From Phoronis australis (lineage: Eukaryota > Phoronida > Phoronidae), in assembly GCA_002633005.1 (NCBI GenBank), contig NMRA01000118.1, positions 615,678-679,677 of the forward strand: DNA of 64,000 bases, read 5' to 3'. Both the position numbers and the translations under genes were made by a program. Below, in pieces: positions 11,766 through 23,400 of the stretch (position 1 is its first letter; each line of letters opens with the position of its first letter). Below the pieces are notes generated by a model that had not been told where the DNA came from, made no database searches, and was given only the letters and a program-made list of their open reading frames with translations.

Positions 11766-11835
11766 CAAAGAGAGATAGGGAGAGGGAGAGGGAGAGGATG
11801 AGGGAGAGGGAGAGGGTGAGGGAGAGGGAGAGAGC
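11766..11835. repeat. GGGAGA microsatellite
   Basis: About 11 units of GGGAGA with occasional GGATGA or GGGTGA interruptions. Confidence 0.9.
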
Positions 11836-12276
11836 ATGTTGTCACCTATACACTGTACATGTAAACCTACCTGTAGGTATCTACATGTGGATGGATGCTT
11901 CTATCGTCAGCCAGAAGTTTCAGTAGCCGACAAACGCGCGTACGAAACATCATTTACATCTTATTTTCTGATGATACCGTTGTATCAGATAAAAATAAAA
12001 CTTTCTATTTCTTTGACAGCACGTTACACAGGCTCCCCAAACGACACGGCTGCCGAACATAGATCTTGACTAAACACACTGTTCGCTTCACCCGACTCGC
12101 AAACAATGCTACCAACCACCAGCCACCGTCAGACCGACTCTCACTCTCGGTGTTGTACTAACTGTCGAAAGTTATATTTCAAGTCAAGGGAAGCTTAAAA
12201 ATAATGAAACGCAAATACATTAAACGGTGCAATGAAACGCCACATGTCAATATAACTGTACTAGCACGCGACTATA

Positions 12277-12416
12277 CATAGGCGGCGCATCATAGGGGGC
12301 TGGGCTATAGCCCCCATTTCTTCAACGCTCCGGCACCAATGGTCTATGGTTGGTGCACCACAGGAGTGCTGGGGGGATATAGCCTCCCTACTTTTTTCAG
12401 CGTTGCGCCGCTCATG
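12277..12416. mobile_element. MITE family C, 140 bp, 5-bp target duplication
   Basis: Ends CATAGGCGGCGCATCA and GCGTTGCGCCGCTCATG are inverted; CTATA flanks both sides (12272-12276, 12417-12421). The interior holds two inverted GGGCTATAGCCCCC-like blocks. Related to 26080-26221 and 8358-8452. Confidence 0.82.
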
Positions 12417-12429
12417 CTATATCTGAAAT

Positions 12430-13320
12430 ACTTGGTATTTTTTTGAAAATCTCCGTGACTTGGAATAAAAACGCTAGAAGAGACATGCTTACAAAGATTT
12501 GCTAACTTTAGCGTCAAGTTCGTGTTTGAATAAAAAACAATTTATCCCGGGAACTGATCAGACCATTAATGAAAATAAAAGCTTTCGGTAAAAAAATACA
12601 ATAAATGACAAAGTAAAACGAGTTTAGATAGGCCGGTTTTATTAGTCTAATTTCAAATTATTCCAAGCAATAATTTATCGCTAGAAATCGACGCATAATT
12701 ACATGTACCAATACCAGTGGACGATCACACTATGCTGATTGTATTTCGCAAAGAAATTGAATTTCTACGACTAAACGAGAGTTTGTTGTTAATAGGGTTT
12801 TCCACTGCACATTTCCGCTGCCGATTAAAATTTTCAGATATAACTAAAGTACTTTTTCATGACCTTTGGCAAATGCTCCATCGACAATAACGTTCACATT
12901 CATAAATTTATTTTATTTTTTTCCGATACACGCATTATTTGACCTGAAATGAAAATCGTGGATATGGTTGGATATGAATTTACCTCAACTTCAAGTCCTG
13001 GACAGTAACAAACAAAAATTAAACGTACATGCATACAGTGGTTTGGGCACGAGTCTGAAAATGTAATTGGTAAATATACTGTGGGAAAAACGAGAAACTG
13101 GGAAAGGGAATGATTTTCATATAATTCATGATCTCTCAAATCAGAATGGATTGCAAATTATAAACTTCAATTTTTCGTTGCTAAAAAAACGAAAACCGCT
13201 GTGTTTGTGTGATTTTATAACAAATCGCCAATTTGTGCTTTCAAGATGTCTGTCACGCATTCGCTGAAATCAATGCCGGTGGCTTCATTTGTTAATACGA
13301 TTAAAATACTCTCCCGTTGA
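12430..13320. other. Intergenic: nothing recognised
   Basis: AT-rich, no supported feature. Confidence 0.4.
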
Positions 13321-13324
13321 TCGA

Positions 13325-13395
13325 TTGGGTTTTAGCTCAAACAAAAGAGTGTCAGACAGCTACTGCTAAGGATGCGAGTTCAATTCCACGTTATC
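13325..13395 (+). repeat. tRNA-like SINE head
   Basis: TTAGCTCAaacaAAAGAG resembles a pol III A box and GAGTTCAATTCC, about 35 bp downstream, resembles a B box. The flanks do not pair into an acceptor stem, so this is more likely a tRNA-derived SINE than a tRNA gene. Confidence 0.4.
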
Positions 13396-13744
13396 GCCGA
13401 CCTTAGGAAATGAGCATTCTTCTGGGCGGCAATGCCACCAGACGACGTACTTCCTATTCCTATTAGCAGGAAGAGGTAATCTCTTCCTGCTATTAGTGAA
13501 TCTTTGGATATACATGTTTCTCGCCATCTGTTGGCTAAAATTGTAGGTTTCGTTCTTTGGTTTCATTGTCACGCTTCGCTATGCTGGACGGATGACAGGT
13601 GCCCAACAATCCATCGCAGATATCCCGCAAATCTCTCAGATGCAATAAAAGGTCAATAAGCACACTGTTTTGCATTTACTTTATCTTATTAATTCATAAT
13701 TATCCTGTATAACAATGATCTACGCTTGAAAAATAACAATCATA

Positions 13745-14901
13745 TTACTTCATAAAAACTCGATTTTCCACTGCTTCCTCAAAAAGGCCCCACAGGCGAT
13801 TGTTGATTCTTTCTTTTGCAGAATCATTCAAATTCTCTTTTCGGACATCAACCCATCGATCTTTTCGCTCCGGTTTGTCAAAGTTATCATAAACTTCAGA
13901 ATTTGCTAAGAGCACCCTAGCTGCGTAAGCACCGATTAAGAACCCATGAATAGCGGAATCTTTAAACATTTTTTCTAGGGCATTGAATGTGAGGCTAGGA
14001 CATTCGTACTGAACTTTCTTTAAAATCTCATGAAAATGAGAGTGATAGTATTTCAATACCTCGACTAGATGAAGATTTCGAAACTCGGGAGTGGTGCTGA
14101 TGTACATGAAATAGACAAGGTCTCGCGTCGGCAAGGAATAGACTAACAACTGAAGATCAACCGTTTTAACTTCAATAGGAATTTCACCGTCTTTTGCGTA
14201 AGAAAACATCATGTTCCCAGTCCAAAAATCGCCGTGGTTCAACACATGGAAGGGGCTGTCAGTCACCTTGAAGAAGTCAGCCATTGTGGAATACACGTCG
14301 TGTTCTTGGAACTTGTCAAGCAGGGCTTGATGTTTGTCATTTTGAGTTAAGGATTTCAGCGTCTTGATGACATCCGCTATCCCATCCCTAAAACTCTTCT
14401 CTTGTACATCGGCGAACAGTGAAGAGTACTGTATTTGCTTGAACACGCTTCCTCCGAAGACTTTCTTCAAGTTGTCCGCGTTACCGTCCTTCATTGCCAA
14501 CGACAAAGCGTGCCATTTGGCAATTTCCCTGACCGCTAACCTACAGTGGTTTAAGTCCAGCCCGTTTACTTTGTCCGCTAGCCTAAAACCCTTTGCCCTT
14601 AAGTTTTCCAGAACAAGCACGCCCATTTTCTTCCCGTAGTCGGTCTTGCCGTATAAAAATTGCGGAACTGAAAGTTTGGTGACACTATCCAATTTCAATG
14701 ATTTCTGGTATCCAGATAATGCGGGCAAAATTTTACAGTAAGCTTCTTTTTCCCTGGCAAAGAAATCTCCTCTACTGATCGTCAGTTCTCGACGGAACTC
14801 GGATTCAAAATTTGTCTTGACGAACAAGTCAAACTCTTTTCTCATACCGGAGATTGTCGCGGTCCCTGTCACCAAAACGACGACGGTTGAAAAATTTTCT
14901 C
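13745..14901 (-). CDS. EcKinase-like exon 2 (kinase core)
   Basis: 1157 nt from acceptor ttatttcag|GAGAA to TAA at 13747-13745. There is no in-frame ATG at its 5' end that would suit a start; similarity to the family runs back to the splice acceptor. A single long exon holds all catalytic motifs. No obvious AATAAA was seen just downstream. Confidence 0.93.
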
Positions 14902-16626
14902 CTGAAATAAACCAAAGAATTATGAGCTACAGTGTAGATAGAAATGCACTGGAATATTACGAAATTCTTGATAACTTGTTTGTGCTTGCGAGTGACAGGA
15001 CGCTTCTTACAGTGTATTCTTTTTTGACCAAGGTCTACAGTTGAATTTCATTAAAAGGCGATTTTATTACAGTTACATCGTATGCAGCCTTATTTTGTCA
15101 TTCTTCAGTTGTCTCAGAACACGAGCCTGATTCTTAGACAAGAGTTTTGATTCATAGTCGATGTGTCCGATTTTGATTTCCATCTCTCCAAGTCGAAACT
15201 TCCTAACAACACTCGTAGACTACATCCGTGCTTATACATAATTTTGCTAAAATATTCTTTGTCAACTAATACGAATGCCTGCTTTTAACAATTAATGTAC
15301 ACAATTTACGTTAGGTACATGGAATTTTATTGAGTCGTTTACAGCCACAACCCACGTTTCTGTTAACAAAGACACAATATTGTTATTCAGCCAGAAAGCG
15401 CTTGAAAACTCTTCGGAAACGCTAGTCGATGCTCGATGGAGCACTGTCATGTCAGACACTTTAGCGACAACTGCACAAGCTGTCACAATCCTTGAATTAC
15501 AGAAGTTCATGCAGGTCTTGGACAAGCAAACTGTACTATTTTTCGTTGTGAAAATGTGTGGTATGGGGGATTACACAAAGTGACGTAATCTCCAAACTGT
15601 GACAGATTGTGCAGACCCACACTATAGGAAACACAGAACGCAAACAAAACACAAAGGGACTAATGCAGCGACATTGTATACATGTTTTTGCTTGGGGCAT
15701 AGATGGTTCTTCCCCGAAGACCAGAACTCGGAAACCTGAGGCTACCAGAGAGACAGAACCGTTTGCAGCTTTGTTAGCCATGAGATTGAGTCGAAAGGAT
15801 AATTTGTCGTAACGAAAGGCAAAATTGTCAATGTTGAAAGAGAGGGACTTGGCAGAAACTAATGTTGATAGGATGGCGTCTATACAAAGACCTTAAAAGT
15901 TGCATTTCGTCCTCTTAAGTTGGCTAAAAAAAGAAAATTAGTTTAAACTTTTTAGTCTCATAAAGTCAGTCTCGTAATAATCCTTGTCGTGATACATGTA
16001 TAATTCCTTTTCCGTTACCACCCAAGGTTACAAGCAAAGGGTGCATTCACTGTTTACGAATCCGCAATTTTAGGATTGGCTTAAACTTTGAGTCACTGAT
16101 GGTTTTCCTAGTTACAGAAGCTTGTTTGTTAGTGTAATCAATGCAAAAAGAAGGTCAGTGTGTCCAAAATAAATTCCAACAGTGAAGTTGCGACAGTTTG
16201 TGGTCTTACAAAGCCCCGTGATATTAAGTTTTAGAGTAAACGCGGGACTGGCCATTTTGCCTACAGATTTCGAATTACAATCATTCTTTCAACGAATTTG
16301 GCTAAAATGAGTACCTCAAGCTTGTACCCCTCCTCTGGCTTGACGAGGATAATTAAGTCTTCGACACTCCAAAATGGTTTAATGCAGAAGAATAACCAGG
16401 AACATTTAGTAAATGTTTGGAAATGACGCGACTCAAAGCCACCGGAAGAAAAAAGTAAGCTCCTGTAACAATGAAGAAGCGAACCTTTGTTTGATGCTCG
16501 AGAAACTTTAAAGGAATTAATCACCACGGAGCCTCCATTGTGTGCCAAAGCCTCCTTCAATAAGTCTTCTGTAACTACGTTTGCCTCAGGTGGCAGGTCG
16601 TTGTCCAAGCATTCCGAATCTGCCAT
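13745..16626 (-). CDS. EcKinase / CHK-like small-molecule kinase, two exons, complete
   Basis: Exon 1 is 16626-16485 and exon 2 is 14901-13745; the phase-1 join (AAAG|gttcgc ... atttcag|GAG) restores the family motif SNKGENFSTVVV. The product is 432 aa, the normal length for ecdysteroid-22-kinase-like/CHK proteins. Visible motifs: GENFSTVVV glycine-loop region (48-56), Lys 76 in FDLFVKTN followed by FRRE, Glu 98 in FFAREKEAYCKILP, hinge GVLVLENL with GF (141-153), REIAKWHALSLAM (172-184), catalytic loop HVLNHGDFWTGNMMF (266-280; Asp 272, Asn 277) and VDLQ (295-298) with metal-binding Asp 296. The family phosphorylates small alcohols in the cytosol: ecdysteroids in insects, unknown substrates elsewhere. 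ATG 16626 lies 6 bp after a possible acceptor (gatttcag|ATAATC), so a 5' UTR intron is likely. Substrate is unknown. Confidence 0.93.
14902..16484 (-). other. Intron of the EcKinase-like gene
   Basis: 1583 bp, GT-AG. Contains a few small open frames (for example around 15536-15781) without family similarity. Confidence 0.85.
16485..16626 (-). CDS. EcKinase-like exon 1
   Basis: 142 nt from ATG (MADSECLDNDLPPE) to the donor AAAG|gttcgc. It encodes the N-terminal helix VTEDLLKEALAHNGG and strand VVINSFKVSRASNKG. Reading past the donor gives a frame without family similarity. Confidence 0.9.
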
Positions 16627-16732
16627 GATTATCTGAAATCAAACCCATTGATAGATGGTACACAGTTGTTCATCAGGTACAAATTCCGGATCACAAGTCT
16701 GGTCTGACCATGGAAGGCTTAGGTGGCTCTCT

Positions 16733-17280
16733 ATTTATTTATTTATTAATGTAATATTTACAATGAGGGTAGCCCCATCAGTTCACATTGCTTTCCATGG
16801 GGGCCCTCAGTAAAAACAAACAGATAGTAAGACAAAAACAGAATTACACAATGAAAGACAAATTTAAGTAATAAGCAAAGAATAAGAAATTAACATGGAA
16901 AGATTGACGAAGCAAAATAAAAATAAAATACGATAAATAAAATACAAAGAAATTAAAACAAGATAATTAACTAAAAAATATATATAAATATTAATATAAA
17001 AAATTAAAACAGACAATAAATAATTAATAAAAGTAAGACATTATATAAATAACAAATGAATAAACATGCAATTTAGACACTACATGGAGTTAAATCTATT
17101 TCTTATAATTCTTTTAAAGGTTAGAAAGGATGACGTAGATTTGGCATCTGCAGGGAGAGAGTTCCTCTATAATCGTCGACAGAGATTTAAAGTGGTACAG
17201 ACCCCCTGCCTTGATCCGCGCCAGCTAACGTGCATAGGAAATAAGTACCAAGGACGTGGTTCACAGCGAATGTAGATTTG
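16733..17280. repeat. Possible LINE 3' tail with AT-rich tract
   Basis: TATTTATTTATTAATGTAAT and GAGGGTAGCCCC are followed by about 220 bp of near-pure A/T with AAATAA motifs and then a TCTGCAGGGAGAGAGTTCC block. This resembles untranslated tails of invertebrate non-LTR elements. No coding part remains. Confidence 0.3.
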
Positions 17281-17289
17281 CCTTATCCG

Positions 17290-18170
17290 CAGTGTACATG
17301 TATGTATTACCTGTCCTAAACGGTAGGTCCACATGACCCGACGGCCAGTGTCATAACATGCCCCCACCTGATGGTCGGTAACAGAAAGTGTCGCCACCTG
17401 ATGGTCGGTGTCAAAAAGTGTCCCCATGAACTCAGTGTCAGGTTTGCGTGCATTTTCAAGAGCAGTATTGGGCCAAATAACCATAGATGTTTCTTTGCTG
17501 CTTTATTTGCTCAAAAACACCTGAGACGGGAAGAACGGTGCAGGAATTTTTACTCATCGCTTATAAAATCAAACTCTTCTTATCTTTGGTTACGTGCCTT
17601 TGAGCAGTTTACAAAGAAAAACACTAACCGCACCTTTGCTGAACTTGATGCGGGCGGGCGGGCCCGCGTTTTTTCATTCGGTGAGCGTGTGCCTCAAAAT
17701 GAGTCGGGGCAGACCGGAATCAACACTATGCTTTTTGGCCTTAACATGTATTTGTAATCAGACTCAAGACGGATTTGAACTCAAAAGTTCAGCCGGGTCC
17801 CATATCGACGCCTTGCGAGTTCCGATACCGCGGCAGGTGGTGCTATAGTGGCAATCCCCCGAGTAATTTAAAAGTACTAGAACTGAACCAATAGCTTTGA
17901 TTTCAGAAATTGAATATTTCTTTCAAAATTCCCCCAAATACAACGGATTTTGCTGTTTTATTGGTCTAGGGCCAGTTTATTAAAGATACCATAGACTTTA
18001 AATTTTCTTTTGATTTTTTCTCGAAAGTTGATTCTTTTGTCTTTTACGTTTCTCGAAAAATTTTGTCCTTCTTACCGTTCAAGCAGCTACAGATTTTTGT
18101 ATTTTGGCTTCGAATTGTAGACAGACTTTTCCAGCATTCTACCTTAACCTGATTTTCATGAAAGGGCTGT
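17290..18170. other. Intergenic; possible SINE-like segment at 17770-17850
   Basis: On the minus strand GAGTTCAAATCC resembles a B box, and a comparable segment occurs near 47341-47400. Otherwise nothing recognised. Confidence 0.3.
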
Positions 18171-18179
18171 AGCCGTCCG

Positions 18180-18272
18180 CATGCGCGCACCCAGCCTTCA
18201 AAATGGGGGAGCTCGAATTCCTGACGTTATGGTGACACTGTGAAATGCGCGTTTGCCCTGGGTGCGCGCATG
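18180..18272. mobile_element. MITE family A, 93-bp internal-deletion copy, 5-bp target duplication
   Basis: Ends CATGCGCGCACCCAG and CTGGGTGCGCGCATG are perfect inverted repeats; GTCCG flanks both sides (18175-18179, 18273-18277). Most of the interior seen in the 245-273-bp copies is missing. Confidence 0.9.
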
Positions 18273-18368
18273 GTCCGTAAGCTCATTTTCAGCCGAATGT
18301 CAGACGACAATAACCAGTCGAGAAACAGGTCACTGTTTAAATCTCATTACTTCACAAACAGTCCTACC

Positions 18369-18529
18369 CAGTGGCGGATTTAGAGGGGGGCCAAGGGGGC
18401 AATGCCCCCCCCCACCCTAAAATTCTCCCAGATTCCATTTGGCAGCTCAGGGGTGCGAATGTCTGACGGGCAAAATCCTGGCTAATACTCTGCCCTGCCT
18501 CCCTAACTCAAATCCTGGATCCGCTCCTG
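18369..18529. mobile_element. MITE family B, 161 bp, 5-bp target duplication
   Basis: CAGTGGCGGATTTAGAGG at the left and GGATCCGCTCCTG at the right; CTACC on both sides (18364-18368, 18530-18534). Reverse orientation relative to the 10444 copy. Confidence 0.87.
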
Positions 18530-18539
18530 CTACCAATCA

Positions 18540-19380
18540 ATTATCAAAGGAATTTGCTTTTTCCTCAGATTGTTTCTATTTAATGGATCATCCGGGCATT
18601 CATTGCATAATGAAAGGCACTGATCCAGTTGTATGAGGCCGTGAAAATTTATTGTGGCATAGCCCTTAAAACATAATAAATTGTGCACGAATACTCACTT
18701 CATAAAACGACCAGAAAAAGCTCAATATTTTGAACGACAAACCTCGCCACGAGCAACGGTGTCGATTGGGACGATCGAGTATCTATGGTGGAATGGAAAG
18801 TGACGACCGTCGAGCGTGGCACTGAGGACACTTGTAGTTGTACCTAGGCAATACATCAACCTGGATGCTGCAGGCATACCGAGGGGTAAGCAACACGTAG
18901 CCCCTCGGTTGGCCGGTTAGGGGCTACAATACTTCCCATCGCTTCTCTACGCATTTCGTTCCATGTATTTTAAACGGGCGGTAGGACAAACCCGGCCACC
19001 GATTTTTAGTTTTCACCTCGTCAAAAATACAGTCCATACTTAAATTTATCACTTAGAAAAACCCTTAGTTTCTTCATTAGTCCTTTCTACTTCTATACAT
19101 ATCTTCGAGGAAGCTTAGTTGTGAGAATTAAGGTGACTTTGGCGAAGAATTCCAACTCCACTTTTTTGGTTGCCGTTAACTTTTTCACCACGCGCGCGAT
19201 AACCACAAAGTGTGTCAATTACTGAGTCACGTGAGTAAGGCAAAAGCTAGCGCGAGATTGAGCGACGCGCGGGACACTAGCGGGTGACACTTGCAAAATA
19301 GCATGAGAAGGTATCAGGTGAAATTTGTAAGATTTGTGTTCTTTGAACTTTTTATTCGTCAACATGCGTGATTTGTTCAC
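18540..19380. other. Intergenic: nothing recognised
   Basis: No gene. GC-richer stretches with CGCGCG near 19190 may belong to a promoter of the putative gene starting at 19395. Confidence 0.3.
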
Positions 19381-19394
19381 GTAACTTCGTCAAA

Positions 19395-20463
19395 ATGGCA
19401 CCCGGTAAGAGAAACTCGAGTAAACCGCGACAGATTTTCATCGATTTGTTCAACTATCCTGACTGAATCGTCTCCAGATTTATTATGTGTTAATTATAAC
19501 TCCATGTGCATGCATGTTTCATCTGATTTTATTTCCTGCCATTTTGAAATTCGTAGTGTTTGTGGGGATGTACTGTCGCCCCTGTATATGCCTGCGGCAT
19601 CCAGTGCGATGTAATTACCTACGTGGTGCCTAACTTGTACCTTGATACACCGGTACAAAGTACAAATTAAATAAGCTCGTGACGATAACACGCCATAGCA
19701 GGTGGTATACTTTCAACATTAGCGACATTAAAGCCTGCATCTTACAGAATGTCCGAAAGAAAACTGTTCTTCTCACCTACATAGGCTCACGGCTGCGATT
19801 GCCAGTCCTCCGAGTCAGTTGAGGCAAAGTCCAATACAAGTCAGACGCAAATTCACAAAAATTGCCAGTCCGTCCTTAAAAAGAATATTGCATCTAAAAT
19901 TTCGAAAGCACCCGGCCGCCGGGCGTACTCCGTGTTGTGATCCCTTTATCAACTTGATAACGAGGTCTTGACCTGTTCTAAACCATCTTTACTCAGGGTC
20001 AACGCAGAATGTTGAATGCATAGTATTAAGATGTAAATGTTTACCAAGACCCTATATCACATGCACGCTGGCGCCCCTAGTGGAGGTCAACGAAGAGAGT
20101 TCATGGACCAGTTAGTGGAAACAAGGGGTATGTGTGTGGAATTGCACAACACTCCTTTGTGGAAAGCCTGACAAGCGAACCGATTAGTATTGTAAGACGA
20201 ACGTTGAATCATTGCTTTTTTTAGAAACATAATGTCCGAAAATGAATTACATATAATATCAACTTCATGTAGATAATGGGGCTACTCAGAAAATTTACAA
20301 TAACTAGAGGGCGCGCGTGTACTAGTGGTGATAGATTAAGCAGCCTCGATTTCGCGAGCCCTTTAAGTACATGGTGGAATGGCTTGCAGCCGTGCCAACT
20401 GAATCTGAGATTGCGTAAAAAGGGTGCTTCTATGAGAGGAAGTAAGCACGACCTTATACAAAG
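19395..20463 (+). CDS. Possible start of a SAP-motif protein gene
   Basis: A short ATG exon (MAPG, donor CCCG|gtaaga, 19395-19404) may precede an exon at 20390-20463 bounded by acceptor cttgcag|CCGTG and donor CAAAG|gtaagg. The latter encodes PCQLNLRLRKKGASMRGSKH followed by DLIQR. It resembles the SAP helix-turn-helix (LxxxLxxxGxxxxGxKxxLIxR), a DNA-binding motif found in chromatin proteins and some transposon-derived nuclease genes. Whether the two pieces belong together is inferred, since their phases need another exon or a different boundary. No further exons were identified. It could be a relic. Confidence 0.3.
20390..20463 (+). CDS. Putative SAP-motif exon
   Basis: 74 nt with good splice sites on both sides. 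The Leu, Gly, Gly-x-Lys and Leu-Ile-x-Arg positions of SAP are all present. Confidence 0.4.
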
Positions 20464-20469
20464 GTAAGG

Positions 20470-23400
20470 TTTGTGATTATTTTATCGATTATTCGATGCC
20501 TGTTATGACTGAGGTACTCGCCGATGTCGGGTTATTTTTGTTTGTTGTGATGCGTGTTTAGATACTTGACGTTAAGCTCGGGATATTTTCGTACATCAAA
20601 TCATTATTATTGTTCAGAATGATTTCTAACAGGTTTATCAGTGATAGTTACATCAATCTATGCTGAATGTTTATGCTGTCAACTCGATATTGGTTAGTGA
20701 GTTAAGATTACAATCCAAGCCCTGTGGCAAAAGGTACGTGACAAACATGCATTGCATTAGACTATTTGTTTACTCCCTATCATATGTCTTCCGGAAATCT
20801 ATTACACGTTGAAATGGGAAATCTATCATGTCTGTTTTCACGTGACCTTTAGCCTTTAGGTTTGAGGGCTGCACTGTACCTGAATTGACAAAAATTGGTT
20901 TCTGCAGCTCAGCAAGATCTTAATTCCCATCCAGAGCAGATCTGTTGTCAAAGCTTACTTCTATATCGGAGACAACGAACAAAGCCTTTGAAAAGGGACA
21001 GTTATTTTTAAATAAAGTTATGTAAGTCGTTTTGTTAAATTTACTTATTCAGGTCCTTAACGAGGGATTGGCATAGGGGGTTAGGGTTGTACAATTTGGT
21101 GAAACTGAATGTGTGGAAGTAACAGGTAATACATGTCTGGGGGAAAGAGCATGGTAAGGTTTTTATTAACCGTCTTGAAGTTCCTTCAAGTTTATTTCAC
21201 GAAACTGTTTTGCTATCAATAGTAAACCCATGAAAATGTATTACATTTTCTGAATTCTCAGTGACTGAATAGTCTTAACTCGTGCCTTGAAATGTTGCAA
21301 GTCGTTTACAAATTCAAATGACCACCATTTTTGTGAAAATTGCATTTGTGATGGTGCCTTACGATTTGTAATTACTGTTAAAGAACAGAAAGATTATCCA
21401 TCATTTTTAAATGACCCAAGTCTTCATATCTTCTATTAGAAGAAAAATGAAAATTCCGAAAAACGGTTCCCTCAGCCTTAGACTAGAAGTATGCTTGAGA
21501 GACCCATGAATCTGTAATCGGAGTTTAAAAGTGCTGAAAGTATCAAAAATAAAAAGGCTTGGAAATGGGTAAAAAAGGTTTGAAGTTGTCGAAAAAAAAT
21601 TTGTATGTTTTGCAGTCAACTGATGCGTTTAAAGAATTGTTATGCCTACGAATGAAAAATAAAGACCATTGGTTTCTGAAAATAGTAACTATTTAATTTT
21701 ATGTGAAATTGTAGGGCAGTCACCATTTCATATTTTTGAAAAACAGGGGTAGCATTTTTGACCCAACCTGGAGTAATTAATTATTCGCATTTCAATATTC
21801 GTTCCAGGTTCAGTGACATTTTAAGGCCACTTCAAGCCGCAACATAGACAAGCTTTGTTTCTCCGTTCTCTTCCCACAGCACTTCCACACACCAGCAGTG
21901 ATGCATGGCACAATGTAGAAGTCGGTGGCCCTGGATAAATGTTAATCGCAGTACTAAGTTACCATAAGACAATGTGTCAGTGGATTGTTTGTGTATGAAG
22001 AGGAAATATATCTGACTGCGACACAAGTAAGCCTCGTCGGTGAGGATGCCCTTTAACAGCCAATGAGTCGTGTGTGGACAATATTTCCTTTCCTGGAAAA
22101 AAACATGAGGGACTGAAGCTAAAGAAGACCAAGTGAAACTCTGGTCTAGTTCAGGGTCGGATTTGGCGCACAAACGATTCAAGTGATATGCTGTTTTGTT
22201 TACCTTCAAGGGTCTAATTGTGGATGTTATTGAGGCTGAATGAAGTTACGTGAAAGAAAGCCACATGCCAAAACTGGACCTTTTTACAAGCGCTTCTATA
22301 GCCCATTGAAACTAGATCCCAGTGAAATAAAAACCAACAGCATCTGGTATAAATACCTGTCATTTCTCACTGAGTGACATTAACTTTTCCTTTCAGAAGT
22401 AAGGCTCTATACTAATGGTAAAAACTTTTCAATTTGGTACACATTATGTGTAAATGACATTCAGTGACTGCATCGATTGTTTTATCGTCAGCAGAAAGCC
22501 CGTTAATGTTACACTTTGATTATCAAATAAATTTTTAATCAAAAGGCAAATTTGTCACTAATTATTGAAATCACAATATTTCTTCAGTTTTAAAATCCAA
22601 TGCAGAGCACTAAGTGCTTATTCTTGATAAAGCTGAAGTGATTACCGAATACGCTTGCGAATTGTCATTTTCCTGTTGACCTATACATGTAGCAATGTCC
22701 ACCGATCAAAATGAAGTATCCCCTTTGTTTGCGTTTGATTTGTTTGTGTGTGTAATTATTTTTAGAGCTTTTTCAAGAAGACCTTTGAACAACTTAATGG
22801 TTTGTGTTAACTTGCCTATGAACGAAAGTTCCACATGCAAGAAAAGTAATACTATGTTTTCAATTGTAGCTAGCTGGATCTGCTTTGCACAAAATTCCAG
22901 AATAAACAATTATCAGTGTATTTAAAAACAAAATGGCAAACTGAACAAGCACATACATACATACAAAGAAACGACATTGCAATGGAGTCTATAATCAGGC
23001 ATATCAAGTGCTGTATTCCTGAATTAGGATCATTTCTCTCAGGTTATTGCTGAAGGATTGCCAAAGGTAAACTAGATGGTCAGGCGGTTGGTTTCAGTCG
23101 TTTTCTCTCACCTGTAACAGAATATTGGGAGAAATATTTGCAAATTTTTGAAGAAAACACAAGACAAACTACTTTTGTAAGGCAGAACATACTTGACGTT
23201 TCATCATAATGTTTATATGTAGAAAGTAATAATCTTTGTACCCAAGTCTTACTTAGTATCTTAATTAAAATATGTGAAACAGGCTAAAAGTGATTTTATT
23301 AACAATGTGTATTTTTCATGATACTTAAATTGTGCTTCTGATCTCAACAAGCAAAATTCATTCTATGTGTAAATTTTTATTGCAATGCAATGTTACAACA

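Noticed and set aside
13366-13400. Possible tRNA gene
   Set aside because: B box present but no cloverleaf can be folded; kept only as a SINE-like head.
21832-22209. 125-codon minus-strand frame rich in His and Cys
   Set aside because: No spacing typical of a zinc-binding domain and no homologue recognised.
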